From the NCBI RefSeq assembly GCF_000429765.1, contig NZ_AUCM01000007.1, forward strand, positions 1 through 64,000: 64,000 nucleotides of DNA, read 5' to 3'. This DNA comes from Gemmobacter nectariphilus DSM 15620 (lineage in GTDB: Bacteria; Pseudomonadota; Alphaproteobacteria; Rhodobacterales; Rhodobacteraceae). This document shows positions 42,286-51,500 of the stretch, in pieces. Positions within the stretch are counted from its first letter, which is position 1. Every line of letters begins with the position of its first letter. A program made the translations under genes and the position numbers. The notes under the pieces are model-generated. The model saw nothing but the letters and a program-made list of their open reading frames with translations. It had not been told where the DNA came from and made no database searches.

Positions 42286-43197
42286 ATGAAAGACTATGCG
42301 GGCATTGGCGAAATCGTATCGGTCGCCGCCAACGAGATCCAGATCGAACGGGCTCGCGCAGGTCTTGCATCGCAGGCGGTCGAGCTGAGCTCGGCCCGCG
42401 TTCTTTTGCACGGACTGCCCGATGCGCTTCAAAAGGAACTGTCCAGCGCCCTTATGGTCAGCGGCGTGCGGATGCTGACCTGCTGCGGCGACGATGGCGC
42501 CGACGCGCTGCACCTGCCCGACATCTTCGATTGCATCGTCGCCCATGTTGGCCACTGCGGCAATGTCCTGGAAATGGTGGCCGCGCTTGCCTCGCTTCGG
42601 GACGGATTGCCCAAGGCGAAACTGGTGGCCCTGGTGCCCGAATCCGAATTTGTGGCAGCCATGCAGGTGCCCGGATTTGCCGACGTGGTTCTGACAGAAG
42701 CCCAGGCGACCGGCGCGATCATCGACGGCATTTCGGTCGCCCTGGGAAAGAAACCCCCGGTCAAATCCGTCGAGCCCAGCCAGGAAACGCGCGGCCTTCA
42801 CCTTGCCTGCGTGAAGACGGATGCAATCGGCCCGATTGCAGACCGGCTGATCCAGACCGCCCCCGGCAGCACCGTCAAGAAATTCCGAAATCTTGAAAGC
42901 CTGCTGCGGCACGCATGGGCCACGGACGAGAACGACACCGTTCTGTTCGTGCCCGTCGAGCGGGCCGGCGGACTTGGGCGCATCTTCGATCGGCTGCGCC
43001 GGCTGCGTGACAGGCGTCCCCAGATCGTTGTCATCTTGCTGGTCGAAGCGCCTTCTCGCGACGATCTGGATGGCACGCGCCTGCCTATCTGTGATGCAAG
43101 CGCCCGTCTGCCGACCGACCTTGAGCACTTCGGCGAAGTCATCGACGCCGCGCTGTGCAACAATCTGATGTGGCGGGCCCGCGTCGCCAACGTCTGA
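42286..43197 (+). CDS. Protein of unknown function, possibly two degenerate receiver domains
   Basis: 303 residues from ATG 42286, 8 nt after GGAG. Not recognised as a family. Two segments each show the alternating strand/helix order of a receiver fold: about 37-155 (ARVLLHGLP, FDCIVAHVG, KLVALVP, ADVVLTEAQA) and about 165-300 (LHLACVKTD, DTVLFVPVE, IVVILLVEA). In both the expected phosphoacceptor Asp is absent (the strand reads IVAHVG and LFVPVE), so if the fold is right it cannot be phosphorylated. No DNA-binding domain is visible. Context between LuxR-type regulators and the holdfast genes suggests a signalling partner; confidence in the fold is modest. Confidence 0.7.
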   Translation: MKDYAGIGEIVSVAANEIQIERARAGLASQAVELSSARVLLHGLPDALQKELSSALMVSGVRMLTCCGDDGADALHLPDIFDCIVAHVGHCGNVLEMVAALASLRDGLPKAKLVALVPESEFVAAMQVPGFADVVLTEAQATGAIIDGISVALGKKPPVKSVEPSQETRGLHLACVKTDAIGPIADRLIQTAPGSTVKKFRNLESLLRHAWATDENDTVLFVPVERAGGLGRIFDRLRRLRDRRPQIVVILLVEAPSRDDLDGTRLPICDASARLPTDLEHFGEVIDAALCNNLMWRARVANV

Positions 43198-43220
43198 CAG
43201 GCCCGCGCATGCTGGCAGAT

Positions 43221-43240
43221 CCGGCCCTGCAAGGGGCCGG
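43221..43240 (+). terminator. Hairpin after the gene ending at 43197
   Basis: CCGGCCC (43221-43227) pairs with GGGCCGG (43234-43240) around 6 nt, followed by AAAATT. There is no proper T-run on the plus strand, so it is only a weak terminator candidate. Confidence 0.4.
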
Positions 43241-43715
43241 AAAATTCTGATTGGAACATCGGGGAATAATTCCCGATCCTGGCGTGTCTGGTCTTGGGGG
43301 ATGACACCTTCGGAACAGGTGGCATGCCGGTTCTATTTCTTGACACTATTTGACCGTCAATCTTGTTGCCAGGAATTGGCGCAAACCTTTGCCTATTGGT
43401 CGTGTCACCGCGCACCCGCCACCCCATGACCGCTTGTCTTGCGGCACGTTAAACGGTTGATTCCCGGGACTTGCGCTGCTGGCAGCCTGGGAAATTCGTT
43501 CCCGCCTGCCATTGCCCCCTTTCCAGCCTGATCTGGTCATAGGAATTTCGCCATTTCAGCGCTGCAATCTTTGCGAGAGCTCAGAATAATATTTATGATC
43601 AGGGTTGCATCAAATCGTGTGATCGCTTTACAAGGCATAACGCTGCGTCGACGCTTGGCCCTGGATCTTGCTGATTTCCCAGCAGATTCCAGACGGGCCA
43701 ATCGGAACCCGAACG

Positions 43716-43760
43716 TGGAATTGATATAAATCCCTATCCGAACGGATGGGTGCAATTCCA
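43716..43760. promoter_or_regulatory. Nested inverted repeat with a TATAAA element
   Basis: Outer arms TGGAATTG (43716-43723) and CAATTCCA (43753-43760) enclose inner arms ATCCG (43736-43740) and CGGAT (43743-43747), the latter extended by CCC/GGG with one extra base. Between the left arms lies TATAAA (43725-43730), a possible -10. The structure ends about 100 nt before the lipoprotein start, so it is a good candidate operator or leader-RNA structure of the holdfast operon. Confidence 0.5.
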
Positions 43761-43862
43761 TGGACGGACCTTCGGTCCCAATGGCTGTATTCCAAAAATC
43801 TCATACTTCTCTAGGGTTTGATCAAGAGCGGTCAACGCCATCAGAGCAGTATAGGGGTCATT

Positions 43863-44444
43863 ATGAAAACCAGTGGAAAGGCATTGAGCCGCGGCATGAT
43901 CGTTTTGTTCGGTCTGCCCGTGACCCTTTCGGCTTGCGTCGCGCCGCAACAGGATCCCAACGTGTTCTGCTGGGCCGAACAGCACCAGATGGTGATGCCC
44001 GAGGACAAATGGATGCGCCCGCCGGGCGTGGTCTGCACCCCGATCATCACACGGCGCGCCCAGACGGTGACGCTGGCGGATGCCGGGAACAATGCCAATT
44101 CAGCCCATGGCATTCATTCGACCTCGTCGTCGGCCAGCTCTGGGTCGGGTGGCACGGGATCGGCCGCGACCGGCGGCACGGGGTCATCGGGCGCCGCAGC
44201 CGGCGGGACCGGATCGTCCAGTGCTTCGGCCGCAGGTTCCAGCGGCAGCGCCGCCGCCGCAGGAACGGATTCGGCCTCCAGCGCGGCCGCGGGCGGATCC
44301 GGGTCGGCCGCCTCCGCGGCCGGTAGCGGCGGGGCCGCCAGCGCGGCCTCGGGCCCGGGCGGGTCTGCGGCGGCCGCAGCAAGCGATGGATCGTCGGCCA
44401 GCGCCTCGGCCGGTGCAGGGTCCAGTGCTGCCGCAGGCAGCTGA
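43863..44444 (+). CDS. Lipoprotein with Ala/Gly/Ser low-complexity tail
   Basis: 193 residues from ATG 43863. The lipoprotein signal ends in TLSAC (Cys25). A short globular head follows (CVAPQQDPNVFCWAEQHQMV to about residue 75), then about 110 residues made almost only of Ser, Gly and Ala in irregular repeats such as GGTGSSGAAAGGTGSSSA. The head contains two further cysteines. It heads the hfa-like gene set, 107 bp before the next gene. Function unknown; the tail may be a flexible spacer reaching out from the outer membrane. Confidence 0.7.
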   Translation: MKTSGKALSRGMIVLFGLPVTLSACVAPQQDPNVFCWAEQHQMVMPEDKWMRPPGVVCTPIITRRAQTVTLADAGNNANSAHGIHSTSSSASSGSGGTGSAATGGTGSSGAAAGGTGSSSASAAGSSGSAAAAGTDSASSAAAGGSGSAASAAGSGGAASAASGPGGSAAAAASDGSSASASAGAGSSAAAGS

Positions 44445-44551
44445 CCCCTCAGGCGCGTCCCGCGTTCCGGCCCTTTGCCCCTTTCATGCCCAGATCGTCG
44501 CCCCCCCTTTTCTGCCCCGACCCGGAGGTCGGTGTTCACAGGAGTGTTCCC

Positions 44552-45097
44552 ATGACGCACGCAATTCGCAAAGCGCTGGCGCTTGGCGCTGCGACCGTCG
44601 CCCTTGGCGTTGCGCCTCTGGCAGCGCAGAACTTTTCTACCTCTGGACAGAACTGGTCCGGTGGCTGGGGATTTTCCGGCACGGCCGAGCGCACGCTGTC
44701 CGTCCAGCGCGCCCAGGCGATGCACGCCATCGAGAATGCCAGCGCGGGGCCATCGACCGTCATCACCTACAACACCTGGAACGACAATCGGTCGAACTTT
44801 GTCGACAACACCGGATCCGACGGTTTGACCCAGAACCTCGATTTTCAGGTCGGCGACACGATTGGCCAGAATACCAACACCATTGGCGCAATGAACACCG
44901 GGCAGACCACGATCGACATCAACGGATCGGGGAACAGCGTCTCGGCAGTTAACGGGGCCGATTCCCGCGGGTGTCTGGATGGCAGCGTGGCAAATACCAC
45001 CTACGGGCTGACGTCCTCGACGGGGGCGATGGCGCAAGGCGGTATCGACATCTCCATCGCTGCAAATCCGCGCTCGTCTTCTTCCAGCTGCCAGTGA
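44552..45097 (+). CDS. Secreted protein, possible HfaA-like holdfast-anchor subunit
   Basis: 181 residues from ATG 44552, GGAG 7 nt upstream. The signal peptide ends at PLAAQ-NF (about residue 25). The mature part is rich in Asn, Thr, Ser and Gly with short strands (WNDNRSNFVDN, IGQNTNTIGAMNTGQTTIDINGSGNSVS), as in amyloid-like surface subunits. It lies directly before the CsgG/HfaB gene, the position of hfaA in the known hfaABD order. Sequence similarity to HfaA cannot be established by eye, so the name is not given. Confidence 0.65.
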   Translation: MTHAIRKALALGAATVALGVAPLAAQNFSTSGQNWSGGWGFSGTAERTLSVQRAQAMHAIENASAGPSTVITYNTWNDNRSNFVDNTGSDGLTQNLDFQVGDTIGQNTNTIGAMNTGQTTIDINGSGNSVSAVNGADSRGCLDGSVANTTYGLTSSTGAMAQGGIDISIAANPRSSSSSCQ

Positions 45098-45113
45098 CGG
45101 GGTGAAATGGCCC

Positions 45114-46670
45114 ATGGCACGGTCCCTGAACTATCCGGGCTGGTTGTCCTTGACGCTTGCAGCGTCCCTGTCCGCCTGCGGCATCCCCGGCGAGGTATCC
45201 CGCGGCTGGACGACATCGCCCAAGGCCAACGTCGCGATGAGCGAAGGCCCCCCCATCGAGGATGTGGTCACCGCCTTTGACGAGGCGTTGAGCTGCCTGC
45301 GGGGCAAGGTCCGGCCCGAGGTGATTTTCGCTGTCGGCCAGGTGATCGACCATACCGGCAAGGAAAACTATTCCGAAGGCGGATCGGGCAAATTCGTCAG
45401 CCAGGGCGCTGGCGAGATGGTTCAGTCGGCGCTGTATCGGGCCGGGGTCAGCGTGGTCAACCGGCGCGATCCCAACATTGCCATCGTCGAATCCAACTGG
45501 GGCATCCGTGACATCAAGCGGCAGGTGCCCGTCAACTTCTACATCTCGGGCAGCATCAACTCGCTTGATTTCATTCCGGGTGGCGGGGCCGAGTTCAGCA
45601 TCGCCGGGATCGGGCCGCGCTATCGGCAGAACCGCATCCTGATCGGGCTCGATCTGACCATGACCGATGCCTACACCGGCCGCGTCGTCGGCAGCGTGCC
45701 GTTGCAAAAGCAGATCTTCGCACGCGAGGTCGGGGTCAGCGCCGGTCGCTTCTTTGGCGAGACCCTGGTCACCATGGACGCCGGCGGGATGGAGCGCGAG
45801 GCGGTTCACTTTGCGCTGCGCCAGATGCTCAGCCTTGCGACCTTCGAGCTGCTCGGCCAGATCATGAACCCGGACATCTACGACACCTGCCGCGCCAAGG
45901 TGAATTCCTTTGCAGGCAGCGTCTCGCACACGGGGACGGGCGACCGGAACGCCATGGCAGCCGCGCTGAAGGCTGCCAAGGAGGCCAGCGCCGAGGCCCT
46001 GCTGGTCGATGTCAGGAACGCCCAGCCCCCTGCCCCGCCGGCGCAACCGGGCCAGCCCCAGCGCCCAGCCGCGCCAGCCGCGCCAGTCGCTGCGGCGCCC
46101 CAGGCGGGCCAGCGCCAGGCCGCCGCCCAGCCCCAGGGGCCAACCGCGCAGAACCTGCACCGGACGGCGGTATCGGCGGCCATCAAGGCCATCTCGCTGG
46201 CGGCAGCGTCGCAAAAGGCCGCAACGCAGAAAGAGGCCGTCCAGCAATCGGCTGAATCGCTGCGCCTTGCCAACCTGTCGCTGATCACGCTCAAGCAAGC
46301 CGCAGCGGCGGGCCTGAGCGGGGACGAAGGCGATGCCGCCGCAGTCGTGGTTCAGCAGGCGATCGAAGCCGCGCGCAAGGCCGCATTGGCCGCGACCAGC
46401 CGGCAAGACGCTGCTGCGGCCGATCCCCAGCCTGCGACCCCAGAGGCTACTGCCCAGGCACCTGCACCGGCCGCAGCCGCAGGGGCACCCGAACCCGGCC
46501 CGACCGTGCCCGGGACCCCGCCCGCCGAAGCCGCCCCCGCCGTTCCTGCGGAGCCCCAGGGCGATGCGGTCGAACCCGCTGCACCGACCGAACCGGCCGC
46601 CAACCCCCAAGGGCCGGCGATTCCCGATGTGCCCGGAACACCCGCGCATATCCGCAAGTTCGGGCAATGA
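45114..46670 (+). CDS. hfaB: CsgG/HfaB-family outer-membrane lipoprotein, holdfast anchor
   Basis: 518 residues from ATG 45114; a GTG at 45102 is possible. Lipoprotein signal with LSAC (Cys22). About residues 40-265 match the CsgG/HfaB pore-forming fold: VRPEVIFAVGQVIDHTGKEN, FVSQGAGEMVQSALYRAGVSVVNR, NFYISGSINSLDF, QNRILIGLDLTMTDAYTGRVVGSVPLQKQIFAREVG. The C-terminal half is an Ala/Pro/Gln-rich extension with long low-complexity stretches, as in HfaB of Caulobacter relatives. It should form the secretion channel for the neighbouring subunits (44552 and 46814). Confidence 0.88.
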   Translation: MARSLNYPGWLSLTLAASLSACGIPGEVSRGWTTSPKANVAMSEGPPIEDVVTAFDEALSCLRGKVRPEVIFAVGQVIDHTGKENYSEGGSGKFVSQGAGEMVQSALYRAGVSVVNRRDPNIAIVESNWGIRDIKRQVPVNFYISGSINSLDFIPGGGAEFSIAGIGPRYRQNRILIGLDLTMTDAYTGRVVGSVPLQKQIFAREVGVSAGRFFGETLVTMDAGGMEREAVHFALRQMLSLATFELLGQIMNPDIYDTCRAKVNSFAGSVSHTGTGDRNAMAAALKAAKEASAEALLVDVRNAQPPAPPAQPGQPQRPAAPAAPVAAAPQAGQRQAAAQPQGPTAQNLHRTAVSAAIKAISLAAASQKAATQKEAVQQSAESLRLANLSLITLKQAAAAGLSGDEGDAAAVVVQQAIEAARKAALAATSRQDAAAADPQPATPEATAQAPAPAAAAGAPEPGPTVPGTPPAEAAPAVPAEPQGDAVEPAAPTEPAANPQGPAIPDVPGTPAHIRKFGQ

Positions 46671-46813
46671 ACCAACCCGGGCCGGCGCCTTGCGCCGATC
46701 CGTCACGCCTTCTGTCGCCGCATCGCGGCAGGAAACGGGGCCCCACACTTTCTGCCCCCAAAACCACCCGATCCCGCCAAGGGGAGGATCAGGGACACAC
46801 TGTAGGGACCAAG

Positions 46814-47596
46814 ATGAAAAACCTTCTTCTGACCTCTGCCCTGGCCGTTGCCGGTCTGGGCTTTGCCTCGGGCGCCATGGCTCAGACGATCACCGACGGC
46901 AGCATCACCACCGCTGGCGAGCTGAGCCTGCTGGAGCGCATCCTGGCTAACCAGGCCGAGCTTCAGGCCAGCATGCTGAACGCTGCCGAAAACTATGCGA
47001 ACCTCGACGGCTCGATCAACGTCGACGTGAACATGAACACCCTTCTGACCGGCCTTGCACTGGGCGTCGACCCTGCCGTCGAAGGTTCGGGCGTGAGCGC
47101 CACCGGCTTCGTCAAGAGCATCTCGTTCACCGACACTGCGCAAGCCGTGGACTTCTACGATCCCTCGACCGTCGCATCGACCATGGGCAACCTGGCCACG
47201 ACCGTCATCGGCTCGCTGGGCACCGGCACCATCGGCCAGACCGCATCTGCCTCGACGGCCGATGGCGTGACCGGCAACACCACCAGCTCCTCGAGCACCC
47301 TGACCGGCGTGAACCTGGCGCTGCTGGACGTGGCGTCGAACGCGCAGGCGATCACCTCGACCTCGCAGGCCTACAGCACCACCATGGTGACCAACCCGGG
47401 CCTCGTGCAGGTTGCCAACATCGCGGGCAACTACTCGCAGACGCTCAACGGTGGCATCAACCTGACCTTCGCCGACAGCCTGGCGAAGGGCGGCGACATG
47501 TCGACCACCGTCATCGGTGCTCTGGGAACCGGCAACATCGCTGCCAGCCTCCAGCGCAACCTGATCGGCACCAGCGGCGTTGCCGGCACCTACTGA
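46814..47596 (+). CDS. hfaD: HfaD-like holdfast-anchor/adhesin subunit
   Basis: 260 residues from ATG 46814, preceded by AGGGACCAAG. The signal peptide ends at AMA-QT (about residue 22). The mature part is low in charge and rich in Thr, Ser, Asn and Gly, with two clear internal repeats: TTVIGSLGTGTIG and TTVIGALGTGNIA. It follows hfaB in the same order as hfaABD of Caulobacter. The proposed role is exported subunit of the attachment anchor, exported through the HfaB channel. Assignment rests on composition, signal and position. Confidence 0.75.
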   Translation: MKNLLLTSALAVAGLGFASGAMAQTITDGSITTAGELSLLERILANQAELQASMLNAAENYANLDGSINVDVNMNTLLTGLALGVDPAVEGSGVSATGFVKSISFTDTAQAVDFYDPSTVASTMGNLATTVIGSLGTGTIGQTASASTADGVTGNTTSSSSTLTGVNLALLDVASNAQAITSTSQAYSTTMVTNPGLVQVANIAGNYSQTLNGGINLTFADSLAKGGDMSTTVIGALGTGNIAASLQRNLIGTSGVAGTY

Positions 47597-47728
47597 TCGC
47601 CCCATCTGGCGAGGGCAAAGCCAATCGGCTCGGCGGCCAAGGCTGCCGGGCTGACCGCAGGTGGCTTGGTTCGGGGCCGTCAGGCCGCCGCGCCAGGTCA
47701 TCTGGATGTCCGAACACTGCCCAAACTC

Positions 47729-47757
47729 GCCCTGCCTCTGGCAGGGCTCCCTTTTTT
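47729..47757 (+). terminator. Intrinsic terminator after the holdfast operon, 11 nt before the transpeptidase start
   Basis: GCCCTGCC (47729-47736) pairs perfectly with GGCAGGGC (47740-47747), then TCCC and six T (47752-47757). It ends the hfa transcript. Because the next gene starts at 47768, the hairpin also sits in that gene's leader. Confidence 0.85.
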
Positions 47758-47767
47758 GGGGCCCACC

Positions 47768-48370
47768 GTGACAACAGACCCCCGTATCGCGCAAACGTGC
47801 AACCCCGCCTTGCTGACGCGCCGCACTGCCCTGCTGGGGCTGGCCTCGGTGCTGCCTCTTGCCGCGCAAGCCGCCCCTGACCCGAGCGGCCCCCCCGAAG
47901 GCGCCGTTGCCCGCAACGTGTCGGGATTTGTGACGCCGCGCTGGCAGCAGCACTTTGCCAGCACCACCGGCGGGATGATCCTGATCGACACCCGCTCGCG
48001 CGCGCTGTTCTTCTGGTCACAGGATCTGCGGGTGCAGCGTCTCTATCCGACCTCGATCCCGATCCGCGAGGAATATACCCGGCGCGGCCGGACCAGCATC
48101 ATCCGGCGGGTCGAAGGGCCCGACTGGCGACCGACACCCTCGATGCTGCGTCGTCATCCGGACTGGCCCACCTATCTGGCGCCCGGACCCGGCAACCCCA
48201 TGGGCAGCCATGCGCTGCACCTGACATGGCCAGCCTATCGCATTCACGGCACGCATGATGACAACAAGATCGGGCGGCGGTCCTCGAACGGCTGCTTCGG
48301 GCTTTACAATCATCACATCGCCGAGCTGTTCCACCTGGTGCGCATCGGAACGCAAGTCCGGGTGATCTGA
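47768..48370 (+). CDS. L,D-transpeptidase (YkuD) family protein
   Basis: 200 residues from GTG 47768 with GGGG 6 nt upstream; earlier in-frame starts lie before the terminator and are unlikely. The signal peptide has an Arg pair (LTRRTALLGLASVLPLAAQA), suggesting Tat export. The YkuD domain (about 55-200) contains GMILIDTRSRALFFW, HALHLTWPAYRIHGTHDDNKIG and the catalytic SNGCFGL in place of the more usual SHGC. The Cys is retained. It cross-links peptidoglycan or attaches proteins to it, and may be linked to cell-wall anchoring of the neighbouring surface system. Confidence 0.88.
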   Translation: MTTDPRIAQTCNPALLTRRTALLGLASVLPLAAQAAPDPSGPPEGAVARNVSGFVTPRWQQHFASTTGGMILIDTRSRALFFWSQDLRVQRLYPTSIPIREEYTRRGRTSIIRRVEGPDWRPTPSMLRRHPDWPTYLAPGPGNPMGSHALHLTWPAYRIHGTHDDNKIGRRSSNGCFGLYNHHIAELFHLVRIGTQVRVI

Positions 48371-48443
48371 CCCGGCAGCCGGCCACAGGGCGACGGCGCG
48401 GGGACAATCCGCGACAGGCTGCACCGTTCATCGCTTGAAACAG

Positions 48444-48481
48444 AAAACCGCCAGCCTTCTTCGGAAGGCTGGCGGTTTTTT
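48444..48481. terminator. Bidirectional terminator between transpeptidase and giant adhesin
   Basis: A perfect 16-bp stem, AAAACCGCCAGCCTTC (48444-48459) with GAAGGCTGGCGGTTTT (48464-48479), closes on a TTCG tetraloop and continues into TTTTTT on the plus strand. It serves the transpeptidase on the plus strand and the convergent adhesin gene (stop at 48514) on the minus strand. Confidence 0.92.
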
Positions 48482-48513
48482 GTCCCGGACCCCCTCCTGG
48501 TCCGGGACATGGC

Positions 48514-51500
48514 TTACAAGATGACGATGTCAGAGGCCTCCAGCAGGGGCGATCCTTGCAAGGTGGCCAGCAAGACAGTGGCGGACCGTCCGGTGCCGTC
48601 GGCATCCCAGAACAGCCGGCCCGTCGCATCGTCATAGATCAGCCGGTCGGTGGCATCTGTCGGCGCGGTCCCCAGGGCAAAGGCCGCATCGTCCAGGATG
48701 CCCGGCAGACCCGCCGCACCAAAGACAGCCCGCGCCAGCGCGATCTGATCAAGACCCGATACGAAATCGGTGATCACATCGGCCTCGGACGCCTTGGGCG
48801 TCTGGTCAAAGACAAAGACATCCGCCCCGTCCCCGCCAGTCAGGCTGTCCAGCCCCGAGCCGCCGATCAGCGTGTCGTCACCCGTCCCGGCATTGATCGT
48901 GTCATTGCCCGCAAGCCCGCTGATGGTTTCGCTCGATGCGGACCCCGTCAGACGGTTGCGCCCCGAGGTGCCCGACAGGTTGTCATCGTTGCGGATCAGC
49001 CCATGCGCGCTGGCCTGCGCGAACGACACGGCGGATTCGACGCTGGAGATCGTGACGGTGAACGCCTCGTCCTGCGAGAAATACCGGTCCGCGCCGACAT
49101 TGACGACCAGCGTGGCCACCGTTTCCCCGGCCCTCAGCAGCAGCGTGCCCGAAGGCAGCGACGAGCCCGGGAAGTCGTCGGTTCCCGCGACATTATCGGC
49201 GCCCACCCGCGGCGACACGGCCCAGCCCAGCTCGATGTCCCAGTCGACCGCGTCGGACAGCGAGACCTCGAAGGTGAAGGGCGTTGCATCGCGAGAGGTG
49301 CCTTCCAGCTTGTCGGCATCAATCGCGATGATCGAGGCAACCGTCGGCTGGCGTTCGAGCAGGGTATATTCCTGGCTTTCCACAGGCCCGGTGTTGCCGG
49401 CGCTGTCGCTGACCCGGAACATGATGTCGTGCGTGCCCACCTCCAGTGTCGCGGTCTTCCAGGTCACCAGGTTGCGCCGGACCGACCCGGTGATGTCGTC
49501 CCAGGTTGCCCCGCCATCGACAGAGCCCATCAGCCGCTCGTCACCCGACAGAACACTTTCCAGACGCGCCGTGACCGTCTGGGCGACAGCATAGGTCACG
49601 AAGTCGCCCGCCGTATCCGTATCGTTCGAGATATGGATCGAGCCTGCCTGAACCCCATTGGTCGGCGCCGCAGTGTCCAGCGTGATGACCATCGACGCCA
49701 CCGCAGAAGTATTCGCGGCCGTGTCGATGACGCGGAACTGCAGCGTGTTGCGCCCGTCTGCAAGGGTCACGCCGGTCAGCGCCAGATCCGTGCCGGTAAC
49801 CGATGCCGTCGCATCGGTCCAGCTGGCACCCCCGTCTTGCGACACCTGAAGGCTTTCGCCATCCGCCAGCGCCCGGCTAAGCAGCCCCGTCACGGTCTGC
49901 CCGGCCACGTTCGTTACCAGATCGGTGCCGCTCAGGCCGCTGTCGTCGGACAGCGCGAAGCCAGATATGGCAACGGCCGGCGCAGTGCGATCCAGCACAT
50001 AGGCGGTTTCGCTGATCTCGCTCCATGCGCCCGAGGCGCCCTGGATCTTGAACTGGATGGTCTGATCGCCATCCACCAGCCGCGCCTTTTGCCAAGTCAG
50101 GCTGGTGCCCGATACCTTGCGCGTCAGATCGACCCAGGACAGCCCGCCATTGCTGGACCCGAACAGCTTCTCGCCGCTGGCAAGGGCTGCCGACAGCGTG
50201 GCCGTGATGGTCTGCGACGAGATGCGGGTGATCAGATCGCCTGCAATGCCCGTGTCATACGACAGCGCGACCCCGCCGACGGTGGTCGTCGGACCATCGT
50301 TGACCAGTGTGTAATCCGTGCTGAACGTATTCGCGTTGCCCGCAAGATCGACAACGCGCAGCTCCAGCGCATGGTCCCCTTGGCTAAGCGTGACACCAGA
50401 CCAGACAAAGTTGCGCTGGTTGACCCCGACCGCGATGGTTTCCCATGCATCGCCAGCATCGACCCGGCCCTGAAGCTGCTCATCGGCAAGCAGCACGCGG
50501 TTCAGGCGCCCGGTGATGGTCTGGTTTGCCTCGGCGGTCACGAAGTCGGTCGCACTGGTCCCGGTGTCGGCCGACAGCGCGGCCTTCATCACGCGGCGCC
50601 CCGGTGCCAAGGTGTCAAGCCGGTAGTCGACGCTTTCGGTTTCCCCGAAATTGCCGGCCCCATGCTCGACCCGCAGCGCAAGGCTGTTCGCCCCCGCAAG
50701 CTGCGCGCCGGCCCATGCCACATCGGCGCCGCTGGCAAAGGCGGTGATGTCGGACCAGGTCTGGCCGCCGTTGACCGATCCCCACAGCGTCTCGCCTGCG
50801 ATCAACGCCTGGCTCAGCGTGGCCGTGACAGTCTGGATCGCCGTGTTGGTGATGAAGTCGGTATCCAGCGCCCCGGTGTCTGCCGAAATGTCGATATCGG
50901 CCACCGTGATCAGACGACCCGTCGTGAAGTCCAGATCGGTCGCCAAGGTCAGGCCGGCGAAATCCAGCGCCGGATCTGCCAGATCATGCACGGCCGTGCC
51001 ATCGACCAGCAGGTGATAGGGCGTCTCGGCCGCCAGCGCAGCGCCAGGGGTGACGATCAGCCGGTTGCCCTCGATGCGGACGGACCCGCCATTCGACCCA
51101 AGGCCCGTGGTCACGTCGAAGCTTTCCACCTCGCCCAGCGGGCCGTTCAGCACGATGGTGCCGGTTCCGAAGGCCACGTCCTCGTTGAACTCCAGCACCA
51201 GCGGGTTGCGGGCGAAGGCGGTGCCGCCATCGACCACCCCGCCCTGTACCGGAACCCCCAGCAGCAGCGGCGCATCGTTCGCCCCGGTCAGCGTCACGGT
51301 AAAGGTCGCCCGAGAGGCGCCGCCATTGCTGTCATTGGCTACGATATCGGCGCTGACCGTGACAACCTCGCCCTCATTCAGCGCGTCGATGGCCGCGTCA
51401 TCCGGGGCAAAGGCATAGTCGCCCGTCGCGGTATCCAGGTAGAAGGTCCCGAAAGCCGTCGATTTCTCGCGGTTGTAGTCAGGGTCCGTCGAGGTGTCCG

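Larger units (their letters stand above)
43198..43862. other. Control region upstream of the holdfast operon, 665 bp
   Basis: No gene seen on either strand. It contains a hairpin after the preceding gene (43221-43240), a near-perfect inverted repeat ATCGGG-GAATA-ATTCCCGAT (43258-43277), a TTGACCGTCAA palindrome (43350-43360) beside TTGACA (43340-43345), and the nested inverted repeat at 43716-43760. The density of symmetric sites before a surface-protein operon suggests heavy regulation. Confidence 0.5.
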
